Source: Ruminococcus champanellensis 18P13 = JCM 17042
Lineage (GTDB): Bacteria; Bacillota; Clostridia; Oscillospirales; Ruminococcaceae
Assembly: GCF_000210095.1 (NCBI RefSeq)
Contig: NC_021039.1
Span: 982,344 to 1,046,343, forward strand
Direction of reading: 5' to 3'
DNA length: 64,000 bases
The position numbers were made by a program, and so were the translations under genes. Within the stretch, counting starts at the first letter, position 1. Each line of letters begins with the position of its first letter. The notes under the pieces are model-generated. The model saw only the letters and a list, made by a program, of their open reading frames with translations, was not told where the DNA came from and did not search any database. Positions 34,389-42,549 of the stretch are shown here, one piece after another.

Positions 34389-36614
34389 ATGGGCGCAAAG
34401 GGGAAAATCGGTCTGATTCTGCCTGAAATCAACAGTGCATTGGATCATGCATTCCTGGAGGGAGCTTGTGATCAGGGGATTTCTCTGGGCTATGATGTCA
34501 TTGTCTACACCGGTATTTTTAATTCCTTACGGGAGGTTCGCTTTGATCAGTATATCGCCGGGCTGGAGAATATCTACACGCTGACTTGTTCTCATCATCT
34601 AAACGGAGTTCTGTTTGCTGCGGATCGGTTTCACACGGATGCGGTGATTCAGCAGATCTTTGATAGCCTGAGGCAGACAGATGTGCCCTGCCTTGTTTTG
34701 GGCAGGGAGGAACCGGGATTCCCGACTTTTGAGGCGGAGGAGCATTCCGGCATGTACCAGGTGACAAAGCATCTGATTCAACGCCACGGCTGCAGGAAGC
34801 TGTACTGTATCACTGGATTGCCCAACCATGTTTCCTCGATGGAACGGCTTGGCGGATTTCTGGATGCCTGTGAGGAGGCGGGGATTTATCCCCAGGAATC
34901 GGATGTTTTCTACGGACACTTCTGGAAAGACATTCCTGAACAAATCGGAGTACAGATTGCATCCGGAGCGCTGCCCTGTCCGGATGGAATTGTGTGTGCC
35001 AGCGATGTTATGGCAGCGGCATTGGTAAGATCTCTGACAGCCCATGGAATACGAGTGCCGGAGGATCTGGTTGTGACCGGGTATGACGGAGGCATGGATG
35101 CGGCGGTGTGCGATCCTCCTTTGACCACCGTCCAGGGCCGTGATCGGCAATATGGCGCAGAAGCGGTTTGCCGACTGCATACCATGATGACCGGGCAGAA
35201 CTGCGCATGCATTTGTCCAGCCCAAAGCGTATGGATCGGTAAAAGCTGTGGCTGCACAGGCATGAAGCATCCGGAAAATGACGAAGGCTTCTGGCTGGAG
35301 CGCTATGTGTACAATCAGATGCAGCGGAATGCTGAACAACAGACATTTATAGCCACAGATTTTATTCATCGTATGACGGAGGCTTCTGATTTGCATGAGC
35401 TGTCTGATCGGATTGATCAGGTGGGACATATTTTTACAAAAGCGGATTGGATCGATATTTGCCTGTGCCGGGATTGGCAGGGAAATGCCCGCAATCCGGA
35501 TGATGTCCGACAATATGGATTCCCGGAGCAGATGTATCTGCTGCTTTCCAAGCGGTTTGGGGGAAACCCGCAGTCCGGTTTTCTGTTCCCGACCAGTCAG
35601 GTCCTTCCTGCATTGCAGACTTCCCATGATCCTCATGTGCTTGTGCTTACCTCCCTGCATTGCGATGGCCAGATTTTAGGGTTTACAGCAATGGGGTTCC
35701 AGGACAGTCGGGCTGTACGCATTGACGAAACCTATGTAAGCTGGTGTGACGCTGTTTCCAATGGGCTGAAAGTCCTACAGCAGCGGATTCGTGTCCAGCT
35801 TTATCCCCATCATTTGGAACAACTGGAGACGGATCCGGTTACCGGGATGCTGAACCGAGGGGGCTTCTTGTTCCGCCTGCCAGAAGTGACTGCCGGATAT
35901 TTGAAAGCGGGAAATCGTTGTGTGCTGTTGTTACTAACTTACTATCCGGATCAGATCAATCAGTTGGATCCAGTTGCAGCAATCGGAGAAGCCATTCGGA
36001 GTTATCACACACATCGGCTGTGCTGTAGAATCGAGGACAGTATATTTGCTGTCTTAATGCCGATGCAGCCTGGAGAAAATGAAGCAGCATCCATTGTGGA
36101 TTTGACGGCATTTGTGGAAAACAGTCTGCGTGCCCGATTCAAAATCCGGCAGGTTCCGGAATTTATCGATTATACTGTACAATTGACTTCCACAAGCCGG
36201 GAAGCGGTCGAACAGCAACTGGAGCAGGGGGTGCTGCAGCTAATGCAACAGAAACAGACTGTTCAGAATCATTACCTGGACTACAAAGCGCAGATTATTC
36301 GCATGCGTCGGCGCATGGTTGTAAATCCCCAGCTGGAGTGGAATATTTCAGACATTGCAGAGCAACTTTGCATCAGTAAAAGTCATTTGCAGAGATTATA
36401 CAAGCAGGTGTTTGCCTCCAGCATCAAGGATGACATCATCAGTGTTAGGTTAAAGCGAGCCGCACAGCTGCTGTCTCACACCGATTTACGTATCCGGGAG
36501 GTAGCTTTACAGTGTGGCTACAACAATGAAAACCACTTCATGCGACAGTTCCGGGAGAAAACCGGCATGACTGCAACGGACTACCGGAAACTGCACCGAC
36601 AGAATTCTGCCTGA
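34389..36614 (+). CDS. Three-part regulator: LacI-type ligand domain, degenerate GGDEF-like middle, AraC HTH
   Basis: 741 residues. The N-terminal about 290 residues match the periplasmic-binding fold used by LacI/GalR ligand domains (KIGLILPEINSALDHAFLEGA; DGIVCASDVMAAALVRSLTAHG; VPEDLVVTGYDGG) but lack an N-terminal HTH. The middle (about 330-610) includes DPVTGMLNRGGFLF, which looks like the start of a GGDEF domain without the GGDEF signature. The C-terminus is an AraC HTH (WNISDIAEQLCISKSHLQRLYKQVF; IREVALQCGYNNENHFMRQFREKTGM). A cytosolic sugar-responsive activator is the best reading. GGAGG precedes ATG 34389. Confidence 0.88.
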   Translation: MGAKGKIGLILPEINSALDHAFLEGACDQGISLGYDVIVYTGIFNSLREVRFDQYIAGLENIYTLTCSHHLNGVLFAADRFHTDAVIQQIFDSLRQTDVPCLVLGREEPGFPTFEAEEHSGMYQVTKHLIQRHGCRKLYCITGLPNHVSSMERLGGFLDACEEAGIYPQESDVFYGHFWKDIPEQIGVQIASGALPCPDGIVCASDVMAAALVRSLTAHGIRVPEDLVVTGYDGGMDAAVCDPPLTTVQGRDRQYGAEAVCRLHTMMTGQNCACICPAQSVWIGKSCGCTGMKHPENDEGFWLERYVYNQMQRNAEQQTFIATDFIHRMTEASDLHELSDRIDQVGHIFTKADWIDICLCRDWQGNARNPDDVRQYGFPEQMYLLLSKRFGGNPQSGFLFPTSQVLPALQTSHDPHVLVLTSLHCDGQILGFTAMGFQDSRAVRIDETYVSWCDAVSNGLKVLQQRIRVQLYPHHLEQLETDPVTGMLNRGGFLFRLPEVTAGYLKAGNRCVLLLLTYYPDQINQLDPVAAIGEAIRSYHTHRLCCRIEDSIFAVLMPMQPGENEAASIVDLTAFVENSLRARFKIRQVPEFIDYTVQLTSTSREAVEQQLEQGVLQLMQQKQTVQNHYLDYKAQIIRMRRRMVVNPQLEWNISDIAEQLCISKSHLQRLYKQVFASSIKDDIISVRLKRAAQLLSHTDLRIREVALQCGYNNENHFMRQFREKTGMTATDYRKLHRQNSA

Positions 36615-36827
36615 GGTGTGAGTTTGAACCTTTCCCGGCATGGTCTGCGCATAAAGCAATGTGTTCTTGAAAAGAAAATCAACTCGCTTTACGGATACCC
36701 GACTTTGTTATTAGCTGCTGCTGAACATACACCTTACGTATTAACAGAACAATTATCCGCCATTGCTGCAAAAAATCATAGAGCAGGAACAATTGGAAAA
36801 ATGGCTTCAGATCCAATTCTAACAAAC

Positions 36828-36862
36828 AACCCCGCATCGCTGAAAACCAGTGATGCGGGGTT
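36828..36862 (+). terminator. Intrinsic terminator
   Basis: AACCCCGCATC pairs with GATGCGGGGTT around an inner CTG/CAG extension, followed by CGCTTTAT. It lies 214 bp after the regulator gene. The rest of 36615-36980 shows no supportable gene. Confidence 0.8.
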
Positions 36863-36987
36863 CGCTTTATCTATTCGCATTTCCGCACGCAGCATCACCC
36901 CTGACCATTTTCCAAAGTCCTCCAGGCATTGCCCTCTCGTTGGTGGCATCAAAATTGTGAACTTTCTGTAAACTTTGCCTTGGGTGA

Positions 36988-37039
36988 CATCTTTTTGGCA
37001 TGCTCAATCGTTTATATAGTAGATGCGTGCCAAAAGATG
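36988..37039. repeat. Imperfect inverted repeat
   Basis: CATCTTTTTGGCATGC (36988-37003) and GCGTGCCAAAAGATG (37025-37039) are inverted with one gap and one mismatch, around a 21-bp AT-rich centre. It is not followed by a T-run. Function unknown: operator, small mobile-element end, or RNA hairpin. Confidence 0.55.
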
Positions 37040-37159
37040 ACGTGCTTGTGGGATGAACAGCGGCACGGAAAACATATACTGGGGCGCTCTGCTTGTATTC
37101 GCCTTTTTTATGCACCATTGTTCCTACAGCCCTATTTTCAAAAAAATCTAATAAAGGTA

Positions 37160-37189
37160 TTGACAAAGACCCCCAGGATACTGTATAAT
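37160..37189 (+). promoter_or_regulatory. Sigma-A promoter of the secreted protein/ABC operon
   Basis: TTGACA (37160-37165), 18 bp, TATAAT (37184-37189). It gives a leader of about 145 nt before ATG 37342. Confidence 0.82.
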
Positions 37190-37196
37190 GCAATTA

Positions 37197-37341
37197 AGGA
37201 TAAAAAACGAGTAATTTCGATAATATGGGTGAAACGTGCCCAGACTGTAGGGTAATTGCTTTTTCCTGATTGAAGGGTCAGGCTTTCGGGAGAAAAAGCT
37301 GTAATTATCAAATCAATCTCAAATCAAAGGAGGAATTCAGA
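37197..37341 (+). other. Structured 5' leader, unassigned
   Basis: About 145 nt between the promoter and the first gene. Visible pairings are a TGGG/CCCA hairpin at 37226-37242, and a longer stem of GCTTTTTC (37258-37265) with GAAAAAGC (37292-37299), extended by TAATT with AATTA and enclosing CCTGA/TCAGG. I cannot match it to a riboswitch class I know. It could be regulatory or stabilising. It ends at the ribosome binding site AAAGGAGG. Confidence 0.5.
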
Positions 37342-37841
37342 ATGAAAAAAGCACTGAAAAGAACACTTGCACTGCTGATGGCGACGGCGTCCCTTACGGT
37401 AAGCCTGGGGGGATGAGCGTACACGCCGCAAACACTACGAACGCTAATATCACCGATTTTAATGCAGCCCCCGGCATTTCCGGTACCTATACGGAAGTGC
37501 CTGTGACGAAGAATGGTATCAGAGTCAAGACGAACAATTCCAGCGTGTACATTTATCTTACGGCTGCGGACTATCCTGTGTATGTTCAGACCTGGGGACT
37601 GAGCGATACCAACTGGTCAACTGCTGTGGCAAACAGAACCTGCAACAAAAACGGTCGCTCCACTGCCCGGGTTACAGTTTCAGCAGGTACTCGGTATGTT
37701 GTCAAGAACCTGATCCATGAGCGTGGGGATGCCTGCGCCGGTCTGAAATTTGGTTCCACAAGCTATTATAACCCGTCCACCATTAAAGGTGTGTGGAGTC
37801 CGGACTATTCCGGCAATCTGAACGTGACCGTTGCAAACTAA
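37342..37841 (+). pseudogene. Small secreted protein with apparent frameshift in the signal peptide region
   Basis: ATG 37342 has AAAGGAGG upstream. The first frame encodes a signal peptide (KKALKRTLALLMATASLTVS) but hits TGA at 37413-37415 after the GGGGGG run 37407-37412. One more G gives SLGGMSVHAANTTNAN and a 166-residue protein with cleavage near VHA-AN. The mature part has two Cys and alternating beta-type segments (VYIYLTAADYPVYVQTWGL; STARVTVSAGTRYVVKNL; GSTSYYNPSTIKGVWSPDYSG). The pattern recalls small secreted DUF2712-type proteins found next to ABC transporters, but the match is weak. Likely functional in the organism if the run is under-called. Confidence 0.8.
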
Positions 37842-37942
37842 CACCCGATTTTAAGCAGCAGGATGCCGGGCGGAATGAGATCATGCAGTCCGGCATCCTG
37901 TTTTCCTGTCAGAGAGAACTTGATGAACGAAAGGTGGAAGAT

Positions 37943-38668
37943 ATGAAGCGAACTTTTTTCTGCGGCACCCTTGCCTGTGCGCTTTTGCTGCTGAACGCCT
38001 GTACGGTTGGAGACATTCAGATTGAAACCTGGTCAGAAGCCCAGCGTGATTCTGCCGCAGTCAATAGTGCCGACAGCACCGACAGTGGTTCTGATTCCGG
38101 CTCCGCAAAAACACTGGAGGCCCCCAGGCACGCTGCCCTGGGAGAACGCTTTTATGCGAAAACCCTGGTAGAACCACCTCATGGAAGTGGGGAAATCTAT
38201 GTGACCATTGATCGGGCAGAGGTGTTTGCGACCCTTGCGGAGGCGGGAATTGCATTGGAGGATACGTTTCCGGACAGTGTGGTGGACGGCATACAATATG
38301 ATCAGGCAAGCGGCACGTTCCGGGGTGACAGAGTGATCGTGACCCTGCACTTTACCGTGGAGAATGTCAATGCGACCTCACCGGAGCATGCGCGGGAGCC
38401 GGAATTTTATGAAGAATATGATTTCCGGGCGGATGCCTTAGGTGCCTGCACAGAGGGTTCTAAGATTTATTTCAGTAAACACGATGCATGCAGCGGAAGC
38501 TACTATGCGTTTCACCTGGAGCCGGGGGAAACCACCGAATTTGAGGTATCATACCTGGTTTACTGGTCAGAGATTGCATCGGATAAGGATACGGCACTGA
38601 AGCATGTGCAGTTTGAAACAGCATATCCAGCCACACTCGGCACAACAGTTGATCTGAACTTGAAGTGA
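37943..38668 (+). CDS. Lipoprotein of a tandem pair, copy 1
   Basis: 241 residues. Signal peptide MKRTFFCGTLACALLLLNAC with the lipobox LLNAC (acylated Cys at residue 20), a Ser/Asp-rich linker (about 35-60) and a beta-rich domain (GSGEIYVTIDRAEVF; VIVTLHFTVENVNATSPEH; YYAFHLEPGETTEFEVSYLV). This immunoglobulin-like layout is common in surface lipoproteins beside ABC exporters (DUF5027-type is a possibility I cannot confirm). ATG 37943 follows AAAGGTGG. Ten bp separate it from copy 2. The domain has a conserved Cys pair (ALGACTEG and KHDACSG). Confidence 0.85.
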   Translation: MKRTFFCGTLACALLLLNACTVGDIQIETWSEAQRDSAAVNSADSTDSGSDSGSAKTLEAPRHAALGERFYAKTLVEPPHGSGEIYVTIDRAEVFATLAEAGIALEDTFPDSVVDGIQYDQASGTFRGDRVIVTLHFTVENVNATSPEHAREPEFYEEYDFRADALGACTEGSKIYFSKHDACSGSYYAFHLEPGETTEFEVSYLVYWSEIASDKDTALKHVQFETAYPATLGTTVDLNLK

Positions 38669-38678
38669 GGTGGAAGAT

Positions 38679-39386
38679 ATGAAGCGAACTTTTTTCTGCG
38701 GCACCCTTGCCTGTGCGCTTTTGCTGCTGAACGCCTGTACGTTTGGGGACATTCAGATTGAAACCTGGTCAGAAACCCAGCGTGATTCTGCCGCAGTCAA
38801 TAGTGCCGACAGCACCGATAGTGGTTCTGATTCCGGCTCCACAAAAACGCCGGAGATCAAATTCCAAACTGCTTTGGGAGAACGTTTTTACTCAGAAAAC
38901 CTGGTAAGTCCACCTGCTGGCAGTGGGGAAATCTATGTGACCGTTGATCGGGCAGAGGTGTTTACGACCTTTGCAGAGGCGGGAATCGCATTGGAGGATA
39001 CGTTTCCGTACAGTGTGGTGGACGGCATGCACTATGATCAGGCAAGCGGAAAGCTGCTGCATGATGGCGTGATCGTGACCCTGCACTTTACCGTGGAGAA
39101 TGTCAATGCGACCTCACCGGAGCATGCGTGGGAGCCGGAGTTTTATGAAGAATATGATTTCCGGGTGGATGCCTTAGGTGCCTGCACAGAGGGTCCTGAT
39201 TTTTATTTCAGTAAACACGATGCATGCAGCGGAAGCTACTATGCGTTTCACCTGGAGCCGGGGGAAACCACCGAATTTGAGGTTTCGTACCTGGTTCGCT
39301 TAGAAAACGTTCCACTGGAGTCTGTGGTGTTTCAAACGGCAGACACTAAAAACGGCGGTCCGTGGGTTGATCTGAACTTGAAGTGA
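38679..39386 (+). CDS. Lipoprotein of a tandem pair, copy 2
   Basis: 235 residues, paralogue of the preceding protein. The first 50 residues and the segment SPEHAWEPEFYEEYDF through GETTEFEVSYLV are nearly identical; differences concentrate in residues about 55-75, 110-125 and the C-terminus after SYLV. Lipobox LLNAC at residue 20. Its stop lies 8 bp before the first permease start, so the pair is in one operon with the transporter. A recent duplication kept in frame argues for function in both copies. Confidence 0.85.
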   Translation: MKRTFFCGTLACALLLLNACTFGDIQIETWSETQRDSAAVNSADSTDSGSDSGSTKTPEIKFQTALGERFYSENLVSPPAGSGEIYVTVDRAEVFTTFAEAGIALEDTFPYSVVDGMHYDQASGKLLHDGVIVTLHFTVENVNATSPEHAWEPEFYEEYDFRVDALGACTEGPDFYFSKHDACSGSYYAFHLEPGETTEFEVSYLVRLENVPLESVVFQTADTKNGGPWVDLNLK

Positions 39387-39394
39387 GGTGTGGA

Positions 39395-40222
39395 ATGAAG
39401 CGAATATTTGTATTTGAATGGAAGCGTATGATACGCAGCAAGACCCTGCTGTTCTCCGCTGTCGCTGCTACACTGATCGTGATTGCAGACGTGTTTGCCT
39501 GGTTCCGGCTGTACCAGCAGGATGTCGACGTATATACCAGCGTTTTCCATAAATGGCTGGGTACCCAGCCGGCCATTGGTGCAGGTTCCTACCTGCATAT
39601 AGTGCTGCCCCTTCTGACTGCCTTTGCCTATAGCTGGAGCGTCAGCTACGACCGGAGTACCGGGTACATTGCACAAACCGTTACCCGCATCGGGCGAAGG
39701 AGGTATTTTACTGCCAAATACCTGGTTTCGTTCATCAGCGGGGGCATGATCTTTGTGGGTGCGCTGGTTCTGGATTTTATGCTGCTCGGCACCTTTTCGC
39801 CGGCATTCTGGCCCATCCCTGATGACCTGGTATCACCTGCGAGCCCCTTTACATTTGGCTCTGTGGCTTTTTATCAAAGCCCGTATCTGTTTGTACTGAT
39901 GTGGTGCGGTGTGGCATTTCTCTGGGGCGGCGCCATGGCAAGCATGGGTACGGCAGCAGGCATGCTGATCAAAAATCACATCGTTTCCAGTGTGGTGCCC
40001 TTTCTTGTGTTTACGGCACAGCAGCTTCTGGCTTCCTTTGCGGCGCAGAAGTATCGAATTGCGATCAACGGGAATGGAATCGCACTGGTCTGGACGGAGC
40101 AGCTGTATGCCGCCCCCCTGGCTGCCAACCTGCCGGTCACTGTCTTTTCAAGTATCGGGTTCATTGTGGTTGTGTCCACACTGATTTATGTGCTGCGAGG
40201 TAGAAAATATGAGTGCCTTTAA
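39395..40222 (+). CDS. ABC-2-type transporter permease
   Basis: 275-residue integral membrane protein. Helices are visible at about residues 17-37, 65-85, 105-130, 155-190, 195-215 and 245-265, an ABC-2 exporter pattern, and YDRSTGYIAQTVTRIGRRRYFTAKYLVSF is the typical first cytoplasmic loop. ATG 39395 follows GTGAGGTGTGG; an earlier GTG is not needed. The gene overlaps the second permease by 14 bp. Together with the ATPase this resembles bacteriocin or antimicrobial-peptide exporters/immunity pumps. Confidence 0.82.
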   Translation: MKRIFVFEWKRMIRSKTLLFSAVAATLIVIADVFAWFRLYQQDVDVYTSVFHKWLGTQPAIGAGSYLHIVLPLLTAFAYSWSVSYDRSTGYIAQTVTRIGRRRYFTAKYLVSFISGGMIFVGALVLDFMLLGTFSPAFWPIPDDLVSPASPFTFGSVAFYQSPYLFVLMWCGVAFLWGGAMASMGTAAGMLIKNHIVSSVVPFLVFTAQQLLASFAAQKYRIAINGNGIALVWTEQLYAAPLAANLPVTVFSSIGFIVVVSTLIYVLRGRKYECL

Positions 40223-41072
40223 GCTGATTTTAAGTGATATCCGGGAGGGGATCCTCCGGAACAAGCGGTACATATTGGTGCCGATCCTTTGCTTGTTTGA
40301 GTGTATGTCTGCGGACATCAATCTCAACATGTTTAAAGCATACGGGGGTATTAAAAGCCCCACGACCTTTTTGGATCTGATCGCAGAGCTTTTTCACGGA
40401 TGCGATCCCATCACCAAGGCGCCGGATCCCAGTACGGTGATTGCGCTGCCCTATTTCTGGATTGCGCTGTTTGTCTTTGCAGTTTTCATCAATTTTGATT
40501 ATATGCACAATGATCTGACCCAGTTCGGCATTCAGGTGCTGACACGCTCCCGGAAACGAGGGGCATGGTGGGGCGCCAAATGCGTCTGGTGCATTGCATC
40601 CGGGGTCTGGTTCTATGTGCTGTTCCTGTTGACAGCCCTGCTGTTCAGCGTACTCAATGGCTATGATATTACATTTACGAACACGCCGGATATCCTGACG
40701 ATCACCGCAGACAGGAGCGTTGTCTACTTGTTCAAGGGCGCTCCGGATCTGACTGTGCTGCAGCGGGTCTGGCTGTTGCTGGCACCTATGCTGGTGCTCT
40801 GTACGCTGAATATGCTCCAGATGCTGCTCTGCCTGTTTTGCAAACCCATGTACAGCTATCTGATCAGCATCGGCGTGCTGATGTTTGGAGTACTGGACGA
40901 TACACCGGCAGCATTTTCCCGCTGTGCTATGACCACCCGGAGCGATTGGTTCTATGAGGAGGCGTATCCTGCCATGACCGGCATGTGGATCTGCCTGGGA
41001 CTGATTGCAGCAGTGATCATAGCTGGCGCATTGTATTTCAAACGATATGATATTTTGCCCGATAAGGAATGA
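40209..41072 (+). CDS. ABC transporter membrane subunit (second permease)
   Basis: 287-residue membrane protein: helices near residues 20-40, 80-100, 130-155, 190-235 and 260-280, with a long first extracellular loop (SADINLNMFKAYGGIKSPTTFLDL). The loop FGIQVLTRSRKRGAWWGAK resembles the coupling segment of ABC-2 permeases. It is unlike the first permease in sequence, so the exporter is probably a heterodimer. ATG 40209 has GAGG upstream; the ATPase begins 8 bp after its stop. Confidence 0.8.
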   Translation: MSAFKLILSDIREGILRNKRYILVPILCLFECMSADINLNMFKAYGGIKSPTTFLDLIAELFHGCDPITKAPDPSTVIALPYFWIALFVFAVFINFDYMHNDLTQFGIQVLTRSRKRGAWWGAKCVWCIASGVWFYVLFLLTALLFSVLNGYDITFTNTPDILTITADRSVVYLFKGAPDLTVLQRVWLLLAPMLVLCTLNMLQMLLCLFCKPMYSYLISIGVLMFGVLDDTPAAFSRCAMTTRSDWFYEEAYPAMTGMWICLGLIAAVIIAGALYFKRYDILPDKE

Positions 41073-41080
41073 GGTGGCAT

Positions 41081-41743
41081 ATGACAATCACAGTAAAAAA
41101 TGTTGTGAAGAAAATCAGGGGGAATCTCGTTGCAGACCAGGTGAATCTGACCTTGCACAGCGGTACTGTGTATGGACTCTGCGGATATAATGGCTGCGGA
41201 AAAACCATGCTCATGCGGCTTATAGCGGGTTTGATCGTTCCCACCGAAGGAGAGATTCAATTTGACGGAAAGGTGCTTGGAAAGGACATCAGCTTCCCCC
41301 CGAGCATGGGAATTTTGATCGAAAGCCCTGCCTTTTTGGGCGGAATGAGCGGGTTTGAGAATCTGAAGCTGCTGGCGTCCATACAGGGAAAGATTACGGA
41401 CGAAACGGTCAGAAAGGCGATTGCCCGGGTGGGCCTTGATCCGAAGGACAAAAAGAAGTACCGCAAGTATTCTCTGGGTATGAAGCAGCGCCTTGGGATT
41501 GCGGCGGCTATCATGGAATCGCCGGAGCTTGTGATTCTGGATGAGCCTACAAACGCCCTGGATTCAGACGGTGTTGCGCTGACAAAAAAACTGATTGCCG
41601 AAGAACGGGAGCGAGGTGCGCTGGTGATCATGACCTGTCACGACCACGTCACCCTGGAGGGTGTCTGCGACACGATCTACACCATTGAGCACGGCAGAAT
41701 CACGGATGAAAAGCACATGGATGCGGAGGGAACTGCCGAATGA
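41081..41743 (+). CDS. ABC transporter ATPase
   Basis: 220 residues. Walker A GYNGCGKTMLMRL near residue 40 (a variant GxNGxGKT), signature YSLGMKQRLGIAAAI, Walker B LVILDEPTNALDSDG and H-loop TCHDH. This SLGM signature is typical of the bacitracin/lantibiotic-resistance type (BcrA/LanF). The N-terminal part lacks extra domains. ATG 41081 follows GAGGTGG. The stop overlaps the next gene by 4 bp. Confidence 0.92.
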   Translation: MTITVKNVVKKIRGNLVADQVNLTLHSGTVYGLCGYNGCGKTMLMRLIAGLIVPTEGEIQFDGKVLGKDISFPPSMGILIESPAFLGGMSGFENLKLLASIQGKITDETVRKAIARVGLDPKDKKKYRKYSLGMKQRLGIAAAIMESPELVILDEPTNALDSDGVALTKKLIAEERERGALVIMTCHDHVTLEGVCDTIYTIEHGRITDEKHMDAEGTAE

Positions 41744-42348
41744 AAAAGCCGATTATCGCAGCAACTCTGATCGTCTGCCTGGTGGCTTGGTGTGTGCGGT
41801 ATTATAAGGTGAACGGTGGTACCTTTGCTGTGCATTATGAGGGGCCCTCTGCGGTATACGGCATGCACGAAATGGTGTCCTTTGGCGACAATATCTCGAA
41901 TAATGCATTGGAACAGCCCGGCTATTCTGTTTCGCTGGAATCCGCCCGCATGATAGATGCAGAGGATTATCTGAAAGAGTTGGGCAAGAAGCCGGAGGAT
42001 TTTCATTCCCTGTCGGAAAAGTACCTGGAGCTGACCCTGACGGTTGCCAATGAAGGGGATTATCCAAAAGGACTGACCTTTTATGCGCTTCCTGTCCTTG
42101 GAAGCAATTGGTTCACATACTACGACAATGAGGTCACTGCCTGCATCAATCCCTTTTTTGAGGGTGACTACGACCAGGCTCACGCCTGCGCCGTCAGAAC
42201 CAATACCAGTACGACGGTGAAGATTGCGTACAATCTCTATGAGAGGAGTTTTCTCCCGAATCAATTCAAAAACCTGGAGCACGAGAAAATGTGGCTGTCG
42301 GTGACTACGCTGCCAGTGGATCAGCGCATTGCGTTTTCTTGTACATAA
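41740..42348 (+). CDS. Membrane-anchored accessory protein of the ABC operon
   Basis: 202 residues with one N-terminal helix (residues 5-20, IIAATLIVCLVAWCV) and an extracytoplasmic beta-rich domain (YSVSLESARMIDAEDYL; YLELTLTVANEGDYPKG; MWLSVTTLPVDQRIAF). The LELTLTVANEGD segment resembles the HFTVENVN strand of the two lipoproteins, so the three may share an Ig-like fold. DUF5028-type is a possible family I cannot confirm. It overlaps the ATPase gene (ATGA) and is the last gene before a terminator. Confidence 0.75.
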   Translation: MKKPIIAATLIVCLVAWCVRYYKVNGGTFAVHYEGPSAVYGMHEMVSFGDNISNNALEQPGYSVSLESARMIDAEDYLKELGKKPEDFHSLSEKYLELTLTVANEGDYPKGLTFYALPVLGSNWFTYYDNEVTACINPFFEGDYDQAHACAVRTNTSTTVKIAYNLYERSFLPNQFKNLEHEKMWLSVTTLPVDQRIAFSCT

Positions 42349-42375
42349 GGCAAAAGGATTATCCATTATGAACAA

Positions 42376-42419
42376 GGGCAGTTCCGCACAACGCTTGTGT
42401 GGGGCTGCCTTCGGTTTTT
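42376..42419 (+). terminator. Intrinsic terminator of the ABC operon
   Basis: GGCAGTTCCGCACAA pairs with TTGTGTGGGGCTGCC (one wobble pair), then TTCGGTTTTTG. It closes the operon that starts at 37342. Confidence 0.82.
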
Positions 42420-42470
42420 GTGTCCGCCTCTGAAAATTGTGTGAAACCACCCTGTATTCACAAAATCTGA

Positions 42471-42499
42471 TTGAATCCATAACGGATATCTGGTATACT
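42471..42499 (+). promoter_or_regulatory. Sigma-A promoter of the NYN gene
   Basis: TTGAAT (42471-42476), 17 bp, TATACT (42494-42499), 50 bp upstream of ATG 42550. Confidence 0.75.
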
Positions 42500-42549
42500 G
42501 GTTCTATACAATTATATAAAACCATTTTGATTTACCGGAGGTGTAAAGC

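Noticed and set aside
36618..36971. Plus-strand frame of 117 codons after the fused regulator
   Set aside because: It runs through the terminator hairpin at 36828-36862, lacks a ribosome binding site and resembles no family.
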